Below are positions 43,162-52,447 of a stretch of DNA of 64,000 nt, in pieces (within the stretch, counting starts at the first letter, position 1; the number at the start of each line of letters is the position of its first letter). The position numbers were made by a program, and so were the translations under genes. Under the pieces are notes generated by a model, which was not told the DNA's origin, did not search any database, and saw nothing but the letters and a program-made list of their open reading frames with translations. This DNA comes from Pseudomonas sp. MWU13-2100. Its GTDB lineage: Bacteria; Pseudomonadota; Gammaproteobacteria; Pseudomonadales; Pseudomonadaceae. The stretch is taken from the NCBI RefSeq assembly GCF_023242365.1, contig NZ_JALLIX010000015.1, forward strand, positions 1 to 64,000, given 5' to 3'.

Positions 43162-44742
43162 TTACAGGGGGGTGCGCTGGTGGTGGCCGTCGACCAGGCG
43201 ACTGATACCCAGCGGGTTGGCGTTTTGCAGCGCTTCGGGCAACAAGGCATCCGGGCAATTCTGGTAGCACACCGGGCGCAGGAAGCGTTCGATAGCCAGG
43301 CTGCCGACCGAGGTGCCTCGGGCATCGGAAGTGGCCGGATAAGGCCCGCCATGCACCATGGCGTCGCCGACTTCGACACCGGTCGGATAGCCGTTGAACA
43401 ACACCCGCCCGACCTTTTGCTCCAGCAGCGGCAGCAGCTCGCCATAACGTTGCAGATCACCGGCCTCGGCGATCAGCGTGGCCGTGAGTTGACCGTGCAA
43501 GCTGCGTAGCGCTTGTTGCAGCTCGGCGTTGTCGGCCACTTCGATGACCACGCTGGTCGGGCCGAAGACCTCTTCCTGTAACAGCGGATCACCGTTGAAC
43601 AGCAGGCTGACGTCGGCCTTGAACAGCTGCGGCTGCGCCTGATTACCCTGCTGCGGCTTGCCGGCCAGATGGCTGACGCCCGGATGCTCGAGCAGGGCCT
43701 GCACGCCGTTGCGGTAGCTGCGCAGCGTGCCGGCATTGAGCATGGTTTGTGCCGGTTGTTCGTTCATCAAGGCGCTGAGCAGCGCGGTGAACGCCGTGAA
43801 CCTTGGCGAAGCGATACCCATCACCAGGCCCGGATTGGTACAGAACTGACCGCAACCCTGCACCACCGAAGCCACCAGCTCACGGGCGATCTTTTCGCCG
43901 CGCAGTTGCAAGGCTTCGGGCAATACCAGCACCGGATTGATGCTGCTCATTTCGGCGAACACCGGAATCGGCTGCGGCCGGGCGGCGGCCATGTCGCAGA
44001 GCGCGCGTCCCCCGGCCAGGGAGCCGGTGAAGCCGACCGCCTGGATCGCCGGGTGCTTGACCAGGGCTTCACCGACCCCGGCACCGTAGATCATATTGAA
44101 CACACCCTTGGGCATATCGGTTTGCTCGGCGGCGCGGATGATCGCATCGGCCACCTGTTCCGCCGTCGCCATATGCCCACTGTGGGCCTTGAACACCACC
44201 GGGCAGCCCGCAGCCAACGCGGCCGCGGTATCGCCACCGGCGGTGGAGAACGCCAGGGGGAAATTGCTTGCGCCGAACACCGCGACCGGGCCGACGCCGA
44301 TTCGGTACTGGCGCAGGTCGACCCTTGGTAGTGGCTGGCGTTCGGGCAATGCGCGGTCGATGCGCGCGCCATGGAAATCACCCCGGCGCAGGACTTGCGC
44401 GAACAGGCGCATCTGACCGCTGGTGCGGGCGCGTTCGCCCTGGATACGGCCGGTGGGCAGGGCGGTCTCGCGGGTGACCAGGGCGATGAAGTCGTCATCC
44501 AGGGCATCCAGTTGCGCGGCGATGGCCTCGAGAAACTCCGCGCGCCGGTTGGCTGACAGCGCACGAAAGGCCGGGTAGGCAGATGCAGCAGCCTGGGCGG
44601 CGGCATCTACTTCAGCAGCCGTGGCCTGGGTGAAGACGAAGGGCAGGGCCTCGCCGCTGCTGGCATCATGGCTGTGCAGGGTGACGGTGCCGACGGCGCT
44701 GCGCGCACCGCCGATGTAGTTGTGGCCGATGATTTTTGGCAT
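43162..44742 (-). CDS. Alpha-ketoglutaric semialdehyde dehydrogenase
   Basis: The 526-residue aldehyde dehydrogenase has the cofactor loop VFGASNFPLAFSTAGGDTAAAL, glutamate segment PVFAEMSSINPVLVLPEAL and catalytic cysteine in CGQFCTNPGLVMG, of the NADP-type KGSADH branch. It oxidises 2-oxoglutarate semialdehyde to 2-oxoglutarate, the last step of 4-hydroxyproline breakdown. ATG 44742 follows AGGA at seven bases. The deaminase making its substrate is at 45041, separated by a REP element. Confidence 0.87.
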   Translation of the reverse strand: MPKIIGHNYIGGARSAVGTVTLHSHDASSGEALPFVFTQATAAEVDAAAQAAASAYPAFRALSANRRAEFLEAIAAQLDALDDDFIALVTRETALPTGRIQGERARTSGQMRLFAQVLRRGDFHGARIDRALPERQPLPRVDLRQYRIGVGPVAVFGASNFPLAFSTAGGDTAAALAAGCPVVFKAHSGHMATAEQVADAIIRAAEQTDMPKGVFNMIYGAGVGEALVKHPAIQAVGFTGSLAGGRALCDMAAARPQPIPVFAEMSSINPVLVLPEALQLRGEKIARELVASVVQGCGQFCTNPGLVMGIASPRFTAFTALLSALMNEQPAQTMLNAGTLRSYRNGVQALLEHPGVSHLAGKPQQGNQAQPQLFKADVSLLFNGDPLLQEEVFGPTSVVIEVADNAELQQALRSLHGQLTATLIAEAGDLQRYGELLPLLEQKVGRVLFNGYPTGVEVGDAMVHGGPYPATSDARGTSVGSLAIERFLRPVCYQNCPDALLPEALQNANPLGISRLVDGHHQRTPL

Positions 44743-44871
44743 GAAAATTCCTGTCAGGAGGAAGGGCATCCTGGTGCCAGTCGGTTATGGCGGTGGTGCG
44801 TCGAAGGCAAATTTGTGGCAAGGGGCAAGCCCCTATGCCGCTCAGTCAGGGGAAATGGGATCGCCACTGAA

Positions 44872-44950
44872 CCTGTGGGAGCGGAGCTTGCCCGCGAAGC
44901 TTTTAGGGGCCTCAAGGGCCTCTTCGCGAGCAAGCTCTGCTCCCACAGGG
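44872..44950. repeat. REP pair (BIME-like)
   Basis: CCTGTGGGAGCGGAGCTTGC…CGCGAAG and its inverted partner CTTCGCGAGCAAGCTCTGCT…CCACAGG face each other across about 22 bp, the usual Pseudomonas REP doublet, in the intergenic space between two hydroxyproline genes. Confidence 0.85.
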
Positions 44951-45040
44951 ACCGTGTTCGGCCTTAATTGAGCGGTATTGGCGCTTGCCCCTCGCCACAA
45001 GTGTGCAGCCAGCTGGCGTTGGAGGCATTGGGTTCGAGTC

Positions 45041-45958
45041 TCAGAGACCCACGTCCGGCAGCGCCGGACGGTTGGCCATCGCCTTGGCCATGATCTGCTC
45101 GACGAACACCCGGTCGGCTTCCGGCAAGGCCAGGCGTGGCGGACGGGTCAGCGCGCTGCCACGACCGGCGATGGCTTCGCACAACTTGATGCACTGCACC
45201 AGGTCGGCACGGGCGTCTAGGTGCAGGATCGGCATCAGCCATTCGTAGATCGGCATGGCTTCGGCAAAGCGCCCGGCCTTGGCCAGGCGGAAGATGGTTT
45301 CGCCTTCTATCGGGAACACGTTGGACATGCCCGAGACCCAACCCTCAGCCCCCACCGCGATACTCTCCAGCACCACATCGTCGAGGCCGGCGAACAGCAC
45401 GAAACGGTCGCCGACTTCATTGCGCACGTCGATAAAACGCCGGGTGTCGCCGGAGGAATCCTTGAAGCACACCACGTTGTCGCAGTCGGCCAGGGAAATC
45501 AGGATGTCCGGGGTCACGTCGTTTTTGTAGATCGGCGGGTTGTTGTAGACCATCAACGGCACGTCGGCGTTCTTGGCCACGTAGCGGTAGTGTTCGGCGG
45601 TCTCGAAGGGCTTGGAGCCATAGACCAGTGCCGGCATCAGCATCACGCCGTCGACCCCGACCTTGCGCACCGCGTTGGCCACCTTGGCCGCCTGCACGCT
45701 GGTGAACTCGGCCACGCCGCAGATCACCGGCACGCGGCCACGGGAGGCGTCCACCGCGACTTCGGTCACGGCGATTTTCTCTTCGGCGGTCAATGAGGTG
45801 TTTTCCCCCACCGAACCACACACCACCAGGCCCGAGACGCCGTCACGGATCACGTTGGAAATCACCTGGTGGGTCTTTTCCAGGTTGATGGTGAAGTCGT
45901 CGTTGAATTGAGTGGTGACCGCCGGGAAGACGCCGCTCCAGTTGATGCGTTTGCTCAT
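45041..45958 (-). CDS. 1-Pyrroline-4-hydroxy-2-carboxylate deaminase (LhpC-like, DHDPS family)
   Basis: This 305-residue class-I-aldolase barrel has GVFPAVTTQFNDDFTINLEKT, VCGSVGENTSLTAEEK, the active tyrosine in MVYNNPP and the Schiff-base lysine in VVCFKDSSGD. It deaminates the cyclic imine from D-hydroxyproline to 2-oxoglutarate semialdehyde. ATG 45958 gives the conserved MSKRINWSGVFPAV start. A TCGTATACGA operator lies 24-39 bp upstream (45982-45997). Confidence 0.87.
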   Translation of the reverse strand: MSKRINWSGVFPAVTTQFNDDFTINLEKTHQVISNVIRDGVSGLVVCGSVGENTSLTAEEKIAVTEVAVDASRGRVPVICGVAEFTSVQAAKVANAVRKVGVDGVMLMPALVYGSKPFETAEHYRYVAKNADVPLMVYNNPPIYKNDVTPDILISLADCDNVVCFKDSSGDTRRFIDVRNEVGDRFVLFAGLDDVVLESIAVGAEGWVSGMSNVFPIEGETIFRLAKAGRFAEAMPIYEWLMPILHLDARADLVQCIKLCEAIAGRGSALTRPPRLALPEADRVFVEQIMAKAMANRPALPDVGL

Positions 45959-45981
45959 GATTAACTCCAGTGGTTTAACGT

Positions 45982-45997
45982 ATTTCGTATACGATAT
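45982..45997. promoter_or_regulatory. GntR-type operator, hydroxyproline deaminase
   Basis: ATTTCGTATACGATAT has the perfect core palindrome TCGTATACGA (45985-45994). It is identical to the site at 52116-52131 and nearly so to 57615-57628. The three are upstream of the deaminase, the binding protein and the GntR gene. Confidence 0.82.
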
Positions 45998-46092
45998 TTT
46001 AAGTGAAAAAATTAGACCAGTGTTTTTTCGCCGGACGCTGTCAGGGCGCCCTCGGTTTTTCTCTATCAGCCGTCTAGCGGCGGCGTTGGCGC

Positions 46093-47121
46093 TCAGGCAC
46101 CGGGCCAGGTGTCCGACAACCGGTAGCCTTGCGGCCAGGGGTCGGCGGGGTCGAGCAGCAATTGATGGGTGCCGGTGATCCAGGCCCGTCCGGACAGGCA
46201 TGGGTAGATCGCCGCGCGCCCGGCCAGTTCGGTCAGGGAATCGATGCGGCAGTGGAACTCCGAGCCGATGATCGAACGCCCGATAAAACGCTCGCCGACC
46301 TGCAGCACGCCCTTGGCCTGCAACACCGCCATGCGCGCCGAGCAACCGGTGCCACAGGGCGAGCGGTCGATCTTGCCGGGGCGGATCACCACGGCGTTGG
46401 CCCCGGTGGCAATACCGTTCTCGTAGACCACCGGCGCGGCGATCTGGCAGAAGGAGATATGCGACCAGTCCGGGTTCAGCGGGTGGACGAAGCCCAGTTG
46501 CTCGTTGGCGGCGCGAGTGATCTTCAGGCCGGTCTCGACCATGTCCTTGGCTTCGTCGGGCCGGATGGCAAAGCCCAGGCGCCGGGCATCGACGATGGCG
46601 AAACTGTCGCCGCCATAGGCGGTGTCAACCTGGATCGAACCCAGGCCCTCGACTTCGATCCAGGCGTCGAGGCGGTCGGCGAACGAGGGCACGTTCTTGA
46701 TCTCCACCCGCTGGACCTTGCCGTCCCGGCACTCGGCCACGGCTTCGATCAGTCCGCCCGGCGCCTCAAGCACCAGTCGGGTCTGCGGTTCGCTCATCGG
46801 CAGGATGCCGCTGTCGAGCAGCACGGTGGCCACGCACAGCGAGTTGGACCCGGACATCGGCGGGGTATCGGCCGGCTCCATGATGATCCAGCCCATCTGC
46901 GCCCGGGGATCCTTGGCCGGCACCAGCAGGTTGACGTGGCGGAATACCCCACCGCGCGGTTCGTTGAGGACGAAGTTGCGCAGGGTTTCATCCCGGGCGA
47001 TCCAGCGCGACTGTTCCCACACCGTGGCTCCGGGCGGCGGGGCGACGCCGCCGACAATCACATCGCCGACTTCACCCTCGGCGTGGCAGCTGACCACATG
47101 AACGATTTTCGATGAGCGCAT
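46093..47121 (-). CDS. Trans-3-hydroxy-L-proline dehydratase-like protein (proline racemase family)
   Basis: This 342-residue protein shows the proline-racemase fold. The first catalytic cysteine position is serine here (MSGSNSL at 89-95, where racemases have CGH), while the second cysteine in [13 protein letters not shown] (about 255) remains. A Ser or Thr in this place is characteristic of trans-3-hydroxyproline dehydratases, which only eliminate water and yield pyrroline-2-carboxylate. ATG 47121 follows AGAGG. The classical epimerase paralogue with both cysteines is at 55866. Confidence 0.84.
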   Translation of the reverse strand: MRSSKIVHVVSCHAEGEVGDVIVGGVAPPPGATVWEQSRWIARDETLRNFVLNEPRGGVFRHVNLLVPAKDPRAQMGWIIMEPADTPPMSGSNSLCVATVLLDSGILPMSEPQTRLVLEAPGGLIEAVAECRDGKVQRVEIKNVPSFADRLDAWIEVEGLGSIQVDTAYGGDSFAIVDARRLGFAIRPDEAKDMVETGLKITRAANEQLGFVHPLNPDWSHISFCQIAAPVVYENGIATGANAVVIRPGKIDRSPCGTGCSARMAVLQAKGVLQVGERFIGRSIIGSEFHCRIDSLTELAGRAAIYPCLSGRAWITGTHQLLLDPADPWPQGYRLSDTWPGA

Positions 47122-47154
47122 TGCATACACCTCTTTTTGTGTCTGTTCACCGTC

Positions 47155-47428
47155 CTGTAGGAGCGGGCGGTCCGGCGTCCCGGCTTGCCCGCGAACCGCG
47201 AAGGCGGCCATTCAGCTCTTGTTCGCGGTGCCTGTGCCGGCCTCTTCGCGAGCAAGCTCTGCTCCCACAGGGGAGCGGCTCTTCGCGAGCAAGCTCTGCT
47301 CCCACAGGGGAGCGGCTCTTCGCGAGCAAGCTCTGCTCCCACAGGGAAGCGGCTCTTCGCGAGCAAGCTCTGCTCCCACAGAGGAGCGGCTCTTCGCGAG
47401 CAAGCTCTGCTCCTACAGGGGAGCGGTT
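47155..47428. repeat. REP cluster with five 37-bp tandem units
   Basis: An inverted REP (CTGTAGGAGCGGGCGG…CTTGCCCGCGAA, 47155-47202) is followed by five head-to-tail 37-bp units starting at 47244, 47281, 47318, 47355 and 47392 (CTTCGCGAGCAAGCTCTGCT…CACAGGGGAGCGG). Units differ by only one or two bases, and the last abuts the ABC ATPase stop codon. The low divergence implies recent tandem amplification. Confidence 0.9.
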
Positions 47429-48149
47429 ATTTCACTGATTTGAGGAACGCCGCCGTTTCCGGCTGCACGGGATTGCCGATGACCTGGTCGGGCGCGCCGA
47501 TCTCGTGCACCAGGCCGTTGCGAAAGAACGCCACGCGATCGGACACGTCGCGGGCAAAACGGATTTCATGGGTCACCAGGACCATGGTCATGCCGTCTTC
47601 GGCAAGCATGCGCATGGTGTCCAGCACCTCGCCCACCAGCTGTGGGTCGAGGGCCGAGGTGGCTTCGTCGAACAGCATGTAGTCCGGCGACATGGCCAGG
47701 GCCCGGGCAATCGCCATGCGCTGTTGCTGGCCGCCGGAGAGCTTGCCGGGAAAGGTCTTGAGCTTGTCGCTCAGGCCCACGTGGGTCAGTTGTCGGACCG
47801 CCAGCTCCTCGGCTTCCTGCCTGCTTTTACCGAGCACCTTGCGCGGCGCCAGCATCACGTTTTCCAGCACGGTCAGGTGCGGGAAGGCGTTCCACTGCTG
47901 GAACACGATGCCGATCTTCTGCCGCAGGCGGTTGAGGTCGGTGGCCTTGTCATGCACCTCGATACCGTCGACGCGCACGCTGCCCTTGTGGATCGATTCC
48001 AGGCCGTTGATGCACATCAGCAGGGTCGACTTGCCGGAGCCGGAGCCGCCGATGATCGACACCACCTCGCCCTTGTTCACCGTCAGGCTGACGCCCTTGA
48101 CCACTTCCAGGTCGCCGAAGGATTTGTGTACGTTGTCGATCTCAATCAT
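47427..48149 (-). CDS. Amino-acid ABC transporter ATP-binding protein (hydroxyproline block)
   Basis: This 240-residue ATPase has Walker A GGSGSGKST near 36, signature [15 protein letters not shown], Walker B YMLFDEATSALDPQ and the switch histidine in LVTHEIRFA. It completes an importer with two permeases (48142, 48803) and the binding protein (51253). Its start overlaps the preceding permease end by 8 bp. It presumably imports hydroxyproline isomers. Confidence 0.9.
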   Translation of the reverse strand: MIEIDNVHKSFGDLEVVKGVSLTVNKGEVVSIIGGSGSGKSTLLMCINGLESIHKGSVRVDGIEVHDKATDLNRLRQKIGIVFQQWNAFPHLTVLENVMLAPRKVLGKSRQEAEELAVRQLTHVGLSDKLKTFPGKLSGGQQQRMAIARALAMSPDYMLFDEATSALDPQLVGEVLDTMRMLAEDGMTMVLVTHEIRFARDVSDRVAFFRNGLVHEIGAPDQVIGNPVQPETAAFLKSVK

Positions 48150-48798
48150 TTTCTTGCCACCTTCTTTCCAGACGAGCGCCGAGGCGAGCGACCACCAGGC
48201 TCATGACGTAGTAGATAAGGCCCGCGATGCACAGCACCAGCAACGGTTCCTGGATGCGCGTGACGATGGTTTGCGAGGCGCGCAGCAGTTCGACGATGCC
48301 GATCCACATCACCAGCGCGGTGTCTTTCATCACCCCGAGCACCAGGTTCAGCCAGCCGGGGAAGGCCACCCGCGTGGCCATCGGCAGGACGATCCAGCGC
48401 AGGTCCTGCAGAAAGCTCAGCCCCAGGGAGCGACTGGCCCGGCGCAGGGTGAGGGGCACCGAGAGCACGCCACCGCGGACGATCTCGGTGAAGTACGCGG
48501 CGGTGTAGACCCCGAGCACGATGCAGCCGACGCTGAAGGCGCTGATATTCAGGCCGACGATGCTTTTCAGCGAATTGAACAGGACGAACTGGATCAGCAA
48601 CGGCACGCTGCGAAACGCGTCCAGCACCCAGGCCAGGGGCAGGCTGGCGCGGGGCAACAGCGCCCGCAACAAGCCGAACAGCAGCCCGGCGGCAGAGCCG
48701 AGGAGAATCGCCCAGAAGGTCAGTTGCAGGGTGACCCAGGCGCCGTTGAGCAGGAACAGCAGGTCATTCCAGGAAAAACTGGTGGAAAACATGGTCAC
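48142..48798 (-). CDS. Amino-acid ABC transporter permease 2
   Basis: This 218-residue HisMQ-type permease has three or more membrane helices and the coupling loop ASRSLGLSFLQDLRWIVLPMA near 142-162. Heterodimer partner 48803 lies 4 bp upstream; the ATPase overlaps downstream. The AFRSVPLLIQFVLFNSL segment is the family signature (usually RGTPLLVQ, altered here). Confidence 0.88.
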   Translation of the reverse strand: MTMFSTSFSWNDLLFLLNGAWVTLQLTFWAILLGSAAGLLFGLLRALLPRASLPLAWVLDAFRSVPLLIQFVLFNSLKSIVGLNISAFSVGCIVLGVYTAAYFTEIVRGGVLSVPLTLRRASRSLGLSFLQDLRWIVLPMATRVAFPGWLNLVLGVMKDTALVMWIGIVELLRASQTIVTRIQEPLLVLCIAGLIYYVMSLVVARLGARLERRWQEND

Positions 48799-48802
48799 CT
48801 CC

Positions 48803-49468
48803 TCAGTAGCGGAACAGTCGCCAGGCCATCAGCCGGGCTGCCGCGACGATCGCCTTGGCAATCAGGTAATACAGCACCGCGGCAATGGCGAAGAACTCGA
48901 AGGTGCGGAAGGTCTTGACGTTGTACTCCTGGGTTACCCCGGTGAGGTCATTGTTCAGGCCGACCACCACCCCCAGCGACGTCATCAATACCGCCCAGAC
49001 CATCTGATTGCTCAGCGGATAGAAGACGATGCGCAGCAGCTGCGGGACAATGATCATCCGATAGGCCTGGAACGCGCTCATGCCCAGGGACCGCGCGGCG
49101 CGCACTTGGGTATCGGGCACCGCCTTGAGGCCGCCGCGAAAGTTTTCCGCGAGATAACCGGCGTTGTTGAAGGTGATCCCGGCCAGCAGGGCGAACCATG
49201 AGCTGACGTGCAGGTCCAGCGAGCCGAGGCCGAAGTAGAGGATGTAGATCTGGAACAGCGACGGGGTGTTGCGGGCAATCGACACCCAGCCATTGCCGAT
49301 GCCGCGCAGCAATGGGTTTCTGGTTTCGCGCATCACCGTCAGGGCCAGGGCGATCAGCACGCCGAAGATCATCGACAGGGCGGCGGTCTCGAAGGTGACG
49401 ACGGCCCCGGCGAGCATGTCCGGCAAGGCGCGCAGGGCCGCGCGCCATTGGAAGGTGTAGTCAAACAT
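48803..49468 (-). CDS. Amino-acid ABC transporter permease 1
   Basis: This 221-residue HisMQ-type permease has SIARNTPSLFQIYILYFGLG and the coupling segment AARSLGMSAFQAYRMIIVPQ. The ATG overlaps the end of the aconitase-X gene by 8 bp, so the transporter is co-transcribed with the dehydratase. Confidence 0.88.
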   Translation of the reverse strand: MFDYTFQWRAALRALPDMLAGAVVTFETAALSMIFGVLIALALTVMRETRNPLLRGIGNGWVSIARNTPSLFQIYILYFGLGSLDLHVSSWFALLAGITFNNAGYLAENFRGGLKAVPDTQVRAARSLGMSAFQAYRMIIVPQLLRIVFYPLSNQMVWAVLMTSLGVVVGLNNDLTGVTQEYNVKTFRTFEFFAIAAVLYYLIAKAIVAAARLMAWRLFRY

Positions 49469-51242
49469 GCGCGGGAGTCTCCTCTGGGACGGCCGGTGCC
49501 AGCCAGGCCGGCAAGCGCCCGCCGGCCACGGCAGTGCAGGCGGCGTCGACGCATTCGGCCAGGCTGGCGAAGTGCACCTTGCGGCCCACCAGGCCGGGGG
49601 CGTAGTGGGCGTACTTGCCTGAGTTGGTCATCAAGGTGGTGGCGGCCGGCGGAATCACCGGTTCGCCGAGCATGCACCAGCAGGTGTCGGTGACCAGGGT
49701 CGCGCCGAAGGCTTCGATCACCGCGATATGCCCGGCCGCGTGGGCCTGTTCCAGGACCGCGCGGCCGCAGGTGATGGCCAGGACCACCTCGGGATGCTTG
49801 CGGCGACCTCGGCAGAGACGGGCCAGATGGGCAAATTCGCTGAGGGAGAAATGCGGGTTGCCCAGGGACACCACCTCCACCCGTGGGTCACGGGCACTGT
49901 TGAGTTCACGCCAGCTGACCAGCAGGTCCGGCAGACGGATTTTTTCCACGGGCAGCGGGATATCCGGTTCCAGCACCTGGCTCGGATCGAGTGCTTCCGG
50001 GGTCACCCCGGCGATATGAAACAGCGGTGCCGCGGAGGTGGTGGCGAAGGCCGCGCCGAAGGCTTTCAGGTCGTCCAGGCTCGGCTGGCGCTGTTCCAGG
50101 CCGAGCACCAGCGGAATCCGGCTGCCGGCCAGGGCGCCGATGTGATAGCCGAGCAGCGGATAGAACGAATCGTCCAGTTCGCCCAGGGCGGGCAGCTCGA
50201 TTATCAGCCGGGCCTTGCGCTGGGCATCCAGATGGCAGCCGATCAAGGGCGCGCGACCGGTCAGGGCAATGCAGATATCCAGGTAGTCCGGGTATTTCTG
50301 GGTGCGGGCGCCGAGCACGCTGTTGGCGTAGACCACGGCATTGGATTCAGCCCAGACGATCTGTTCGCCGGCCTTCGGCGCGCTGTCGAGCAGGTAGGGC
50401 GCACAGGTGAAGCTGAGTTGCGCGCCCATCGCCATATAGGCATCGCCCAGGGCACTGGCGGGCACGCCCAGGGCCGCGTCGATGCCCAGCTCACGCCAGC
50501 GGCGCTGGTCCACGGAAATGGAATTGAGGGTGGTCGGGACGCGGACGCGCGCGCCCCATTGCACCAGTTGTTCGGCAAAGCGCAGGCTCGCCGGGCCCGT
50601 ATAGATGCAGCCGTCGATATGCGCCTGGGTCACGTCCAGCAAGGCGGGAGCCCTTTGCAGCTCGGCCATTTGCAGGATGATCCGCATGGCCACCTGGGCG
50701 GCCTTGCCGTACTGGCCGTCAAGCAGGGCCAGGTCGTGTTCGCTGAGGGCGACGCCGCTTGCCGCAGGTTGTGCCTGCAGCGGTGTGCCCGGTGCCTGCC
50801 AGTGATCGCTGGGTGCCTCGTCGAAAACTGTCAGGCGACTGCCTTCGACTCGGGCAAAGGCCTGGCCGCGCAAGGCGGCAAAGGCCTCCCGGCCGATGCA
50901 CAGCACCGGCAGGGAGCGCTCGAAAATCACCTGGGCCACCAGCACGCCCAGGGTCAGGATTTCATCCGGCTCGGCCAACACCAGCGCCGCGGGGGCATGA
51001 CCGTTGCTGATCAGCTCCATCATGACACTGCTGCCGGTACACGAACCGCGGCCGCTGGGCAGCGCCAGCACGCGGCCGGCCAGGTGCTCGCCGCTGAGGG
51101 GGTGATGGCGGTCGATCACCTCGCCACTGAACGGATCGACTCCGCCCCAGAAACTCAGGCCGACATCGGCGAACAGCAAGGGACCTTGGGCGGCCCCCTC
51201 GACCAGGCTGCGACCTATCAGGGAAGTGGGCGTGCTGGGCAT
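49461..51242 (-). CDS. Aconitase X, cis-3-hydroxy-L-proline dehydratase
   Basis: This 593-residue single-chain fusion has the small swivel (DUF126) part at about residues 1-135 (GRSLVEGAAQGPLLFADVGL, then LPSGRGSCTGSSVMMELI) and the large AcnX (DUF521) part at about 170-575 (GKAAQVAMRIILQMAELQRA and SFTCAPYLLDS). AcnX enzymes of bacteria dehydrate cis-3-hydroxyproline to pyrroline-2-carboxylate, using an Fe-S or metal site. Overlap with the permease gene and nearness to the hydroxyproline genes support this. Length is normal for fused bacterial forms. Confidence 0.85.
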   Translation of the reverse strand: MPSTPTSLIGRSLVEGAAQGPLLFADVGLSFWGGVDPFSGEVIDRHHPLSGEHLAGRVLALPSGRGSCTGSSVMMELISNGHAPAALVLAEPDEILTLGVLVAQVIFERSLPVLCIGREAFAALRGQAFARVEGSRLTVFDEAPSDHWQAPGTPLQAQPAASGVALSEHDLALLDGQYGKAAQVAMRIILQMAELQRAPALLDVTQAHIDGCIYTGPASLRFAEQLVQWGARVRVPTTLNSISVDQRRWRELGIDAALGVPASALGDAYMAMGAQLSFTCAPYLLDSAPKAGEQIVWAESNAVVYANSVLGARTQKYPDYLDICIALTGRAPLIGCHLDAQRKARLIIELPALGELDDSFYPLLGYHIGALAGSRIPLVLGLEQRQPSLDDLKAFGAAFATTSAAPLFHIAGVTPEALDPSQVLEPDIPLPVEKIRLPDLLVSWRELNSARDPRVEVVSLGNPHFSLSEFAHLARLCRGRRKHPEVVLAITCGRAVLEQAHAAGHIAVIEAFGATLVTDTCWCMLGEPVIPPAATTLMTNSGKYAHYAPGLVGRKVHFASLAECVDAACTAVAGGRLPAWLAPAVPEETPAHV

Positions 51243-51252
51243 TCAGGTTTCC

Positions 51253-52071
51253 TCAGTAGTAGACGTGGGGCACGGTCAGGTCGGTCGGCGGAATCTCGGT
51301 CCCGACCCATTTGACGAACAGCTCCTTGTAACGTCCGGTACGCACCTGTTGGTTGATGAACAGGTTGAGGTAGTTGATCAGGCCGTACTCGTTGCGCTTG
51401 GCCCCCAGCGAGACGTAGTCGATCACGTACGGCGCGTTGCCGGCGACCTTCAGGTTCTTGTATTTACCTGATTTGAGCGTAGCGGCTGCCACGGTATTGG
51501 TGACCACGGTGGCGTCGATATGGCCCTGGGCGACCGCCAGGATGGTGTCGTTCTGCGATTGGTAGGCGCGGAAGCTGCCGGTGCCCCAGCTCTTCTGGTC
51601 TTTTTCCAGAGCGAGGGCTTCGAAGGTGCCGCTGGTGTTGCCGACCGGCTTGCCCTTGAGGTCTTCGTACTTGCTGATGCCGGTGTCGGTGCGGGTCAGG
51701 ACCACCATCTGGAAGGCGAAGTAGGGCAGGGACAGGCCAACGGTCTTGGCCCGTTCGAGGGTGTCGGAGGTGGAGGCGACGATCACGTCGGCGCGGCCCG
51801 AGACCAGTGCCGGGATCCGATCCGGAAACGGCGTCTCGACGATCTCGGCATCGACCCCGAGGACTTTTGCCAGGTCGTTGCAGTAGTCGACGTCGAAACC
51901 CACCGGCTTGTTGCTCTCGTCACGGGAGCCCATCGGCGGGAAGTCCAGGGTCACGGCGCAACGCAGCTTGCCTGAGCCAATGATGTCGTCGAGCTTGTCG
52001 GCCTGGGCCGTGGCGATGAAGGACGAACTGAGAACCACACTGAGCGCTGCGGCAAAAACGGGATTTTTCAT
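51253..52071 (-). CDS. Amino-acid ABC transporter substrate-binding protein (hydroxyproline block)
   Basis: The 272-residue protein has a Sec signal (FAAALSVVLSSSFIATAQA) and family-3 motifs: GKLRCAVTLDFPPMGSRDES, VGFDVDYCNDLAKVLG and TPFPDRIPALVSGRADVIVA. ATG 52071 follows GGTCTCC; the longer frame crosses the operator. It is the first gene of the transporter/AcnX operon, directly after the GntR-type operator at 52116-52131. Inferred ligand: hydroxyproline. Confidence 0.86.
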   Translation of the reverse strand: MKNPVFAAALSVVLSSSFIATAQADKLDDIIGSGKLRCAVTLDFPPMGSRDESNKPVGFDVDYCNDLAKVLGVDAEIVETPFPDRIPALVSGRADVIVASTSDTLERAKTVGLSLPYFAFQMVVLTRTDTGISKYEDLKGKPVGNTSGTFEALALEKDQKSWGTGSFRAYQSQNDTILAVAQGHIDATVVTNTVAAATLKSGKYKNLKVAGNAPYVIDYVSLGAKRNEYGLINYLNLFINQQVRTGRYKELFVKWVGTEIPPTDLTVPHVYY

Positions 52072-52115
52072 GGAGACCTCGTTATCGGTGAGTGGTGTTG
52101 GCTGGCGTATTAGGA

Positions 52116-52131
52116 ATTTCGTATACGATAT
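52116..52131. promoter_or_regulatory. GntR-type operator, hydroxyproline transporter operon
   Basis: ATTTCGTATACGATAT, with core palindrome TCGTATACGA at 52119-52128. It is the same 16 bp as at 45982-45997, 45 bp upstream of the binding-protein ATG in an AT-rich promoter patch. Confidence 0.82.
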
Positions 52132-52328
52132 TATATTAGCAATGAATGTGCCCGTTTCCATGTCAGAACCTGAATTCTTCGTTAGCCCTTGGGTTAGAGG
52201 GGTTGTCAGGTGGCCAGGGCCCGATTGCCGGTTTTATGGGGATGGGGGGGGTGTTACAGAAGGGAGCATGTTTTTGTAGCGGCGCCCTTTAAAGGAACAC
52301 CGCCTTCAGCCAGCGCCGACTCGATCAT

Positions 52329-52401
52329 TGTGGGAGCGGAGCTTGCCCGCGAAGAGGCCCTTGAGGCCGCCAAAAGCTTCGCGGGCAAGCTCCGCTCCCA
52401 C
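52329..52401. repeat. REP pair (BIME-like)
   Basis: TGTGGGAGCGGAGCTTGCCC…GCGAAG and the inverted CTTCGCGGGCAAGCTCCGCT…CCACA flank about 17 bp. It lies between the leftward AraC gene end and the transporter operon's promoter. Confidence 0.87.
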
Positions 52402-52447
52402 ACTGACACCACACAACAGTGTTGTGGGTTTCAAGGGGCTGGGAGGC

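Noticed and set aside
47244..47428. Regularly spaced repeats suggesting a CRISPR array
   Set aside because: Units are contiguous 37-mers with no unique spacers and match the REP consensus seen at 44872 and 52329. No cas genes are nearby.
49728..51314. A 528-codon rightward open frame
   Set aside because: Antisense to the aconitase X gene, with low-complexity composition typical of high-GC shadow frames.
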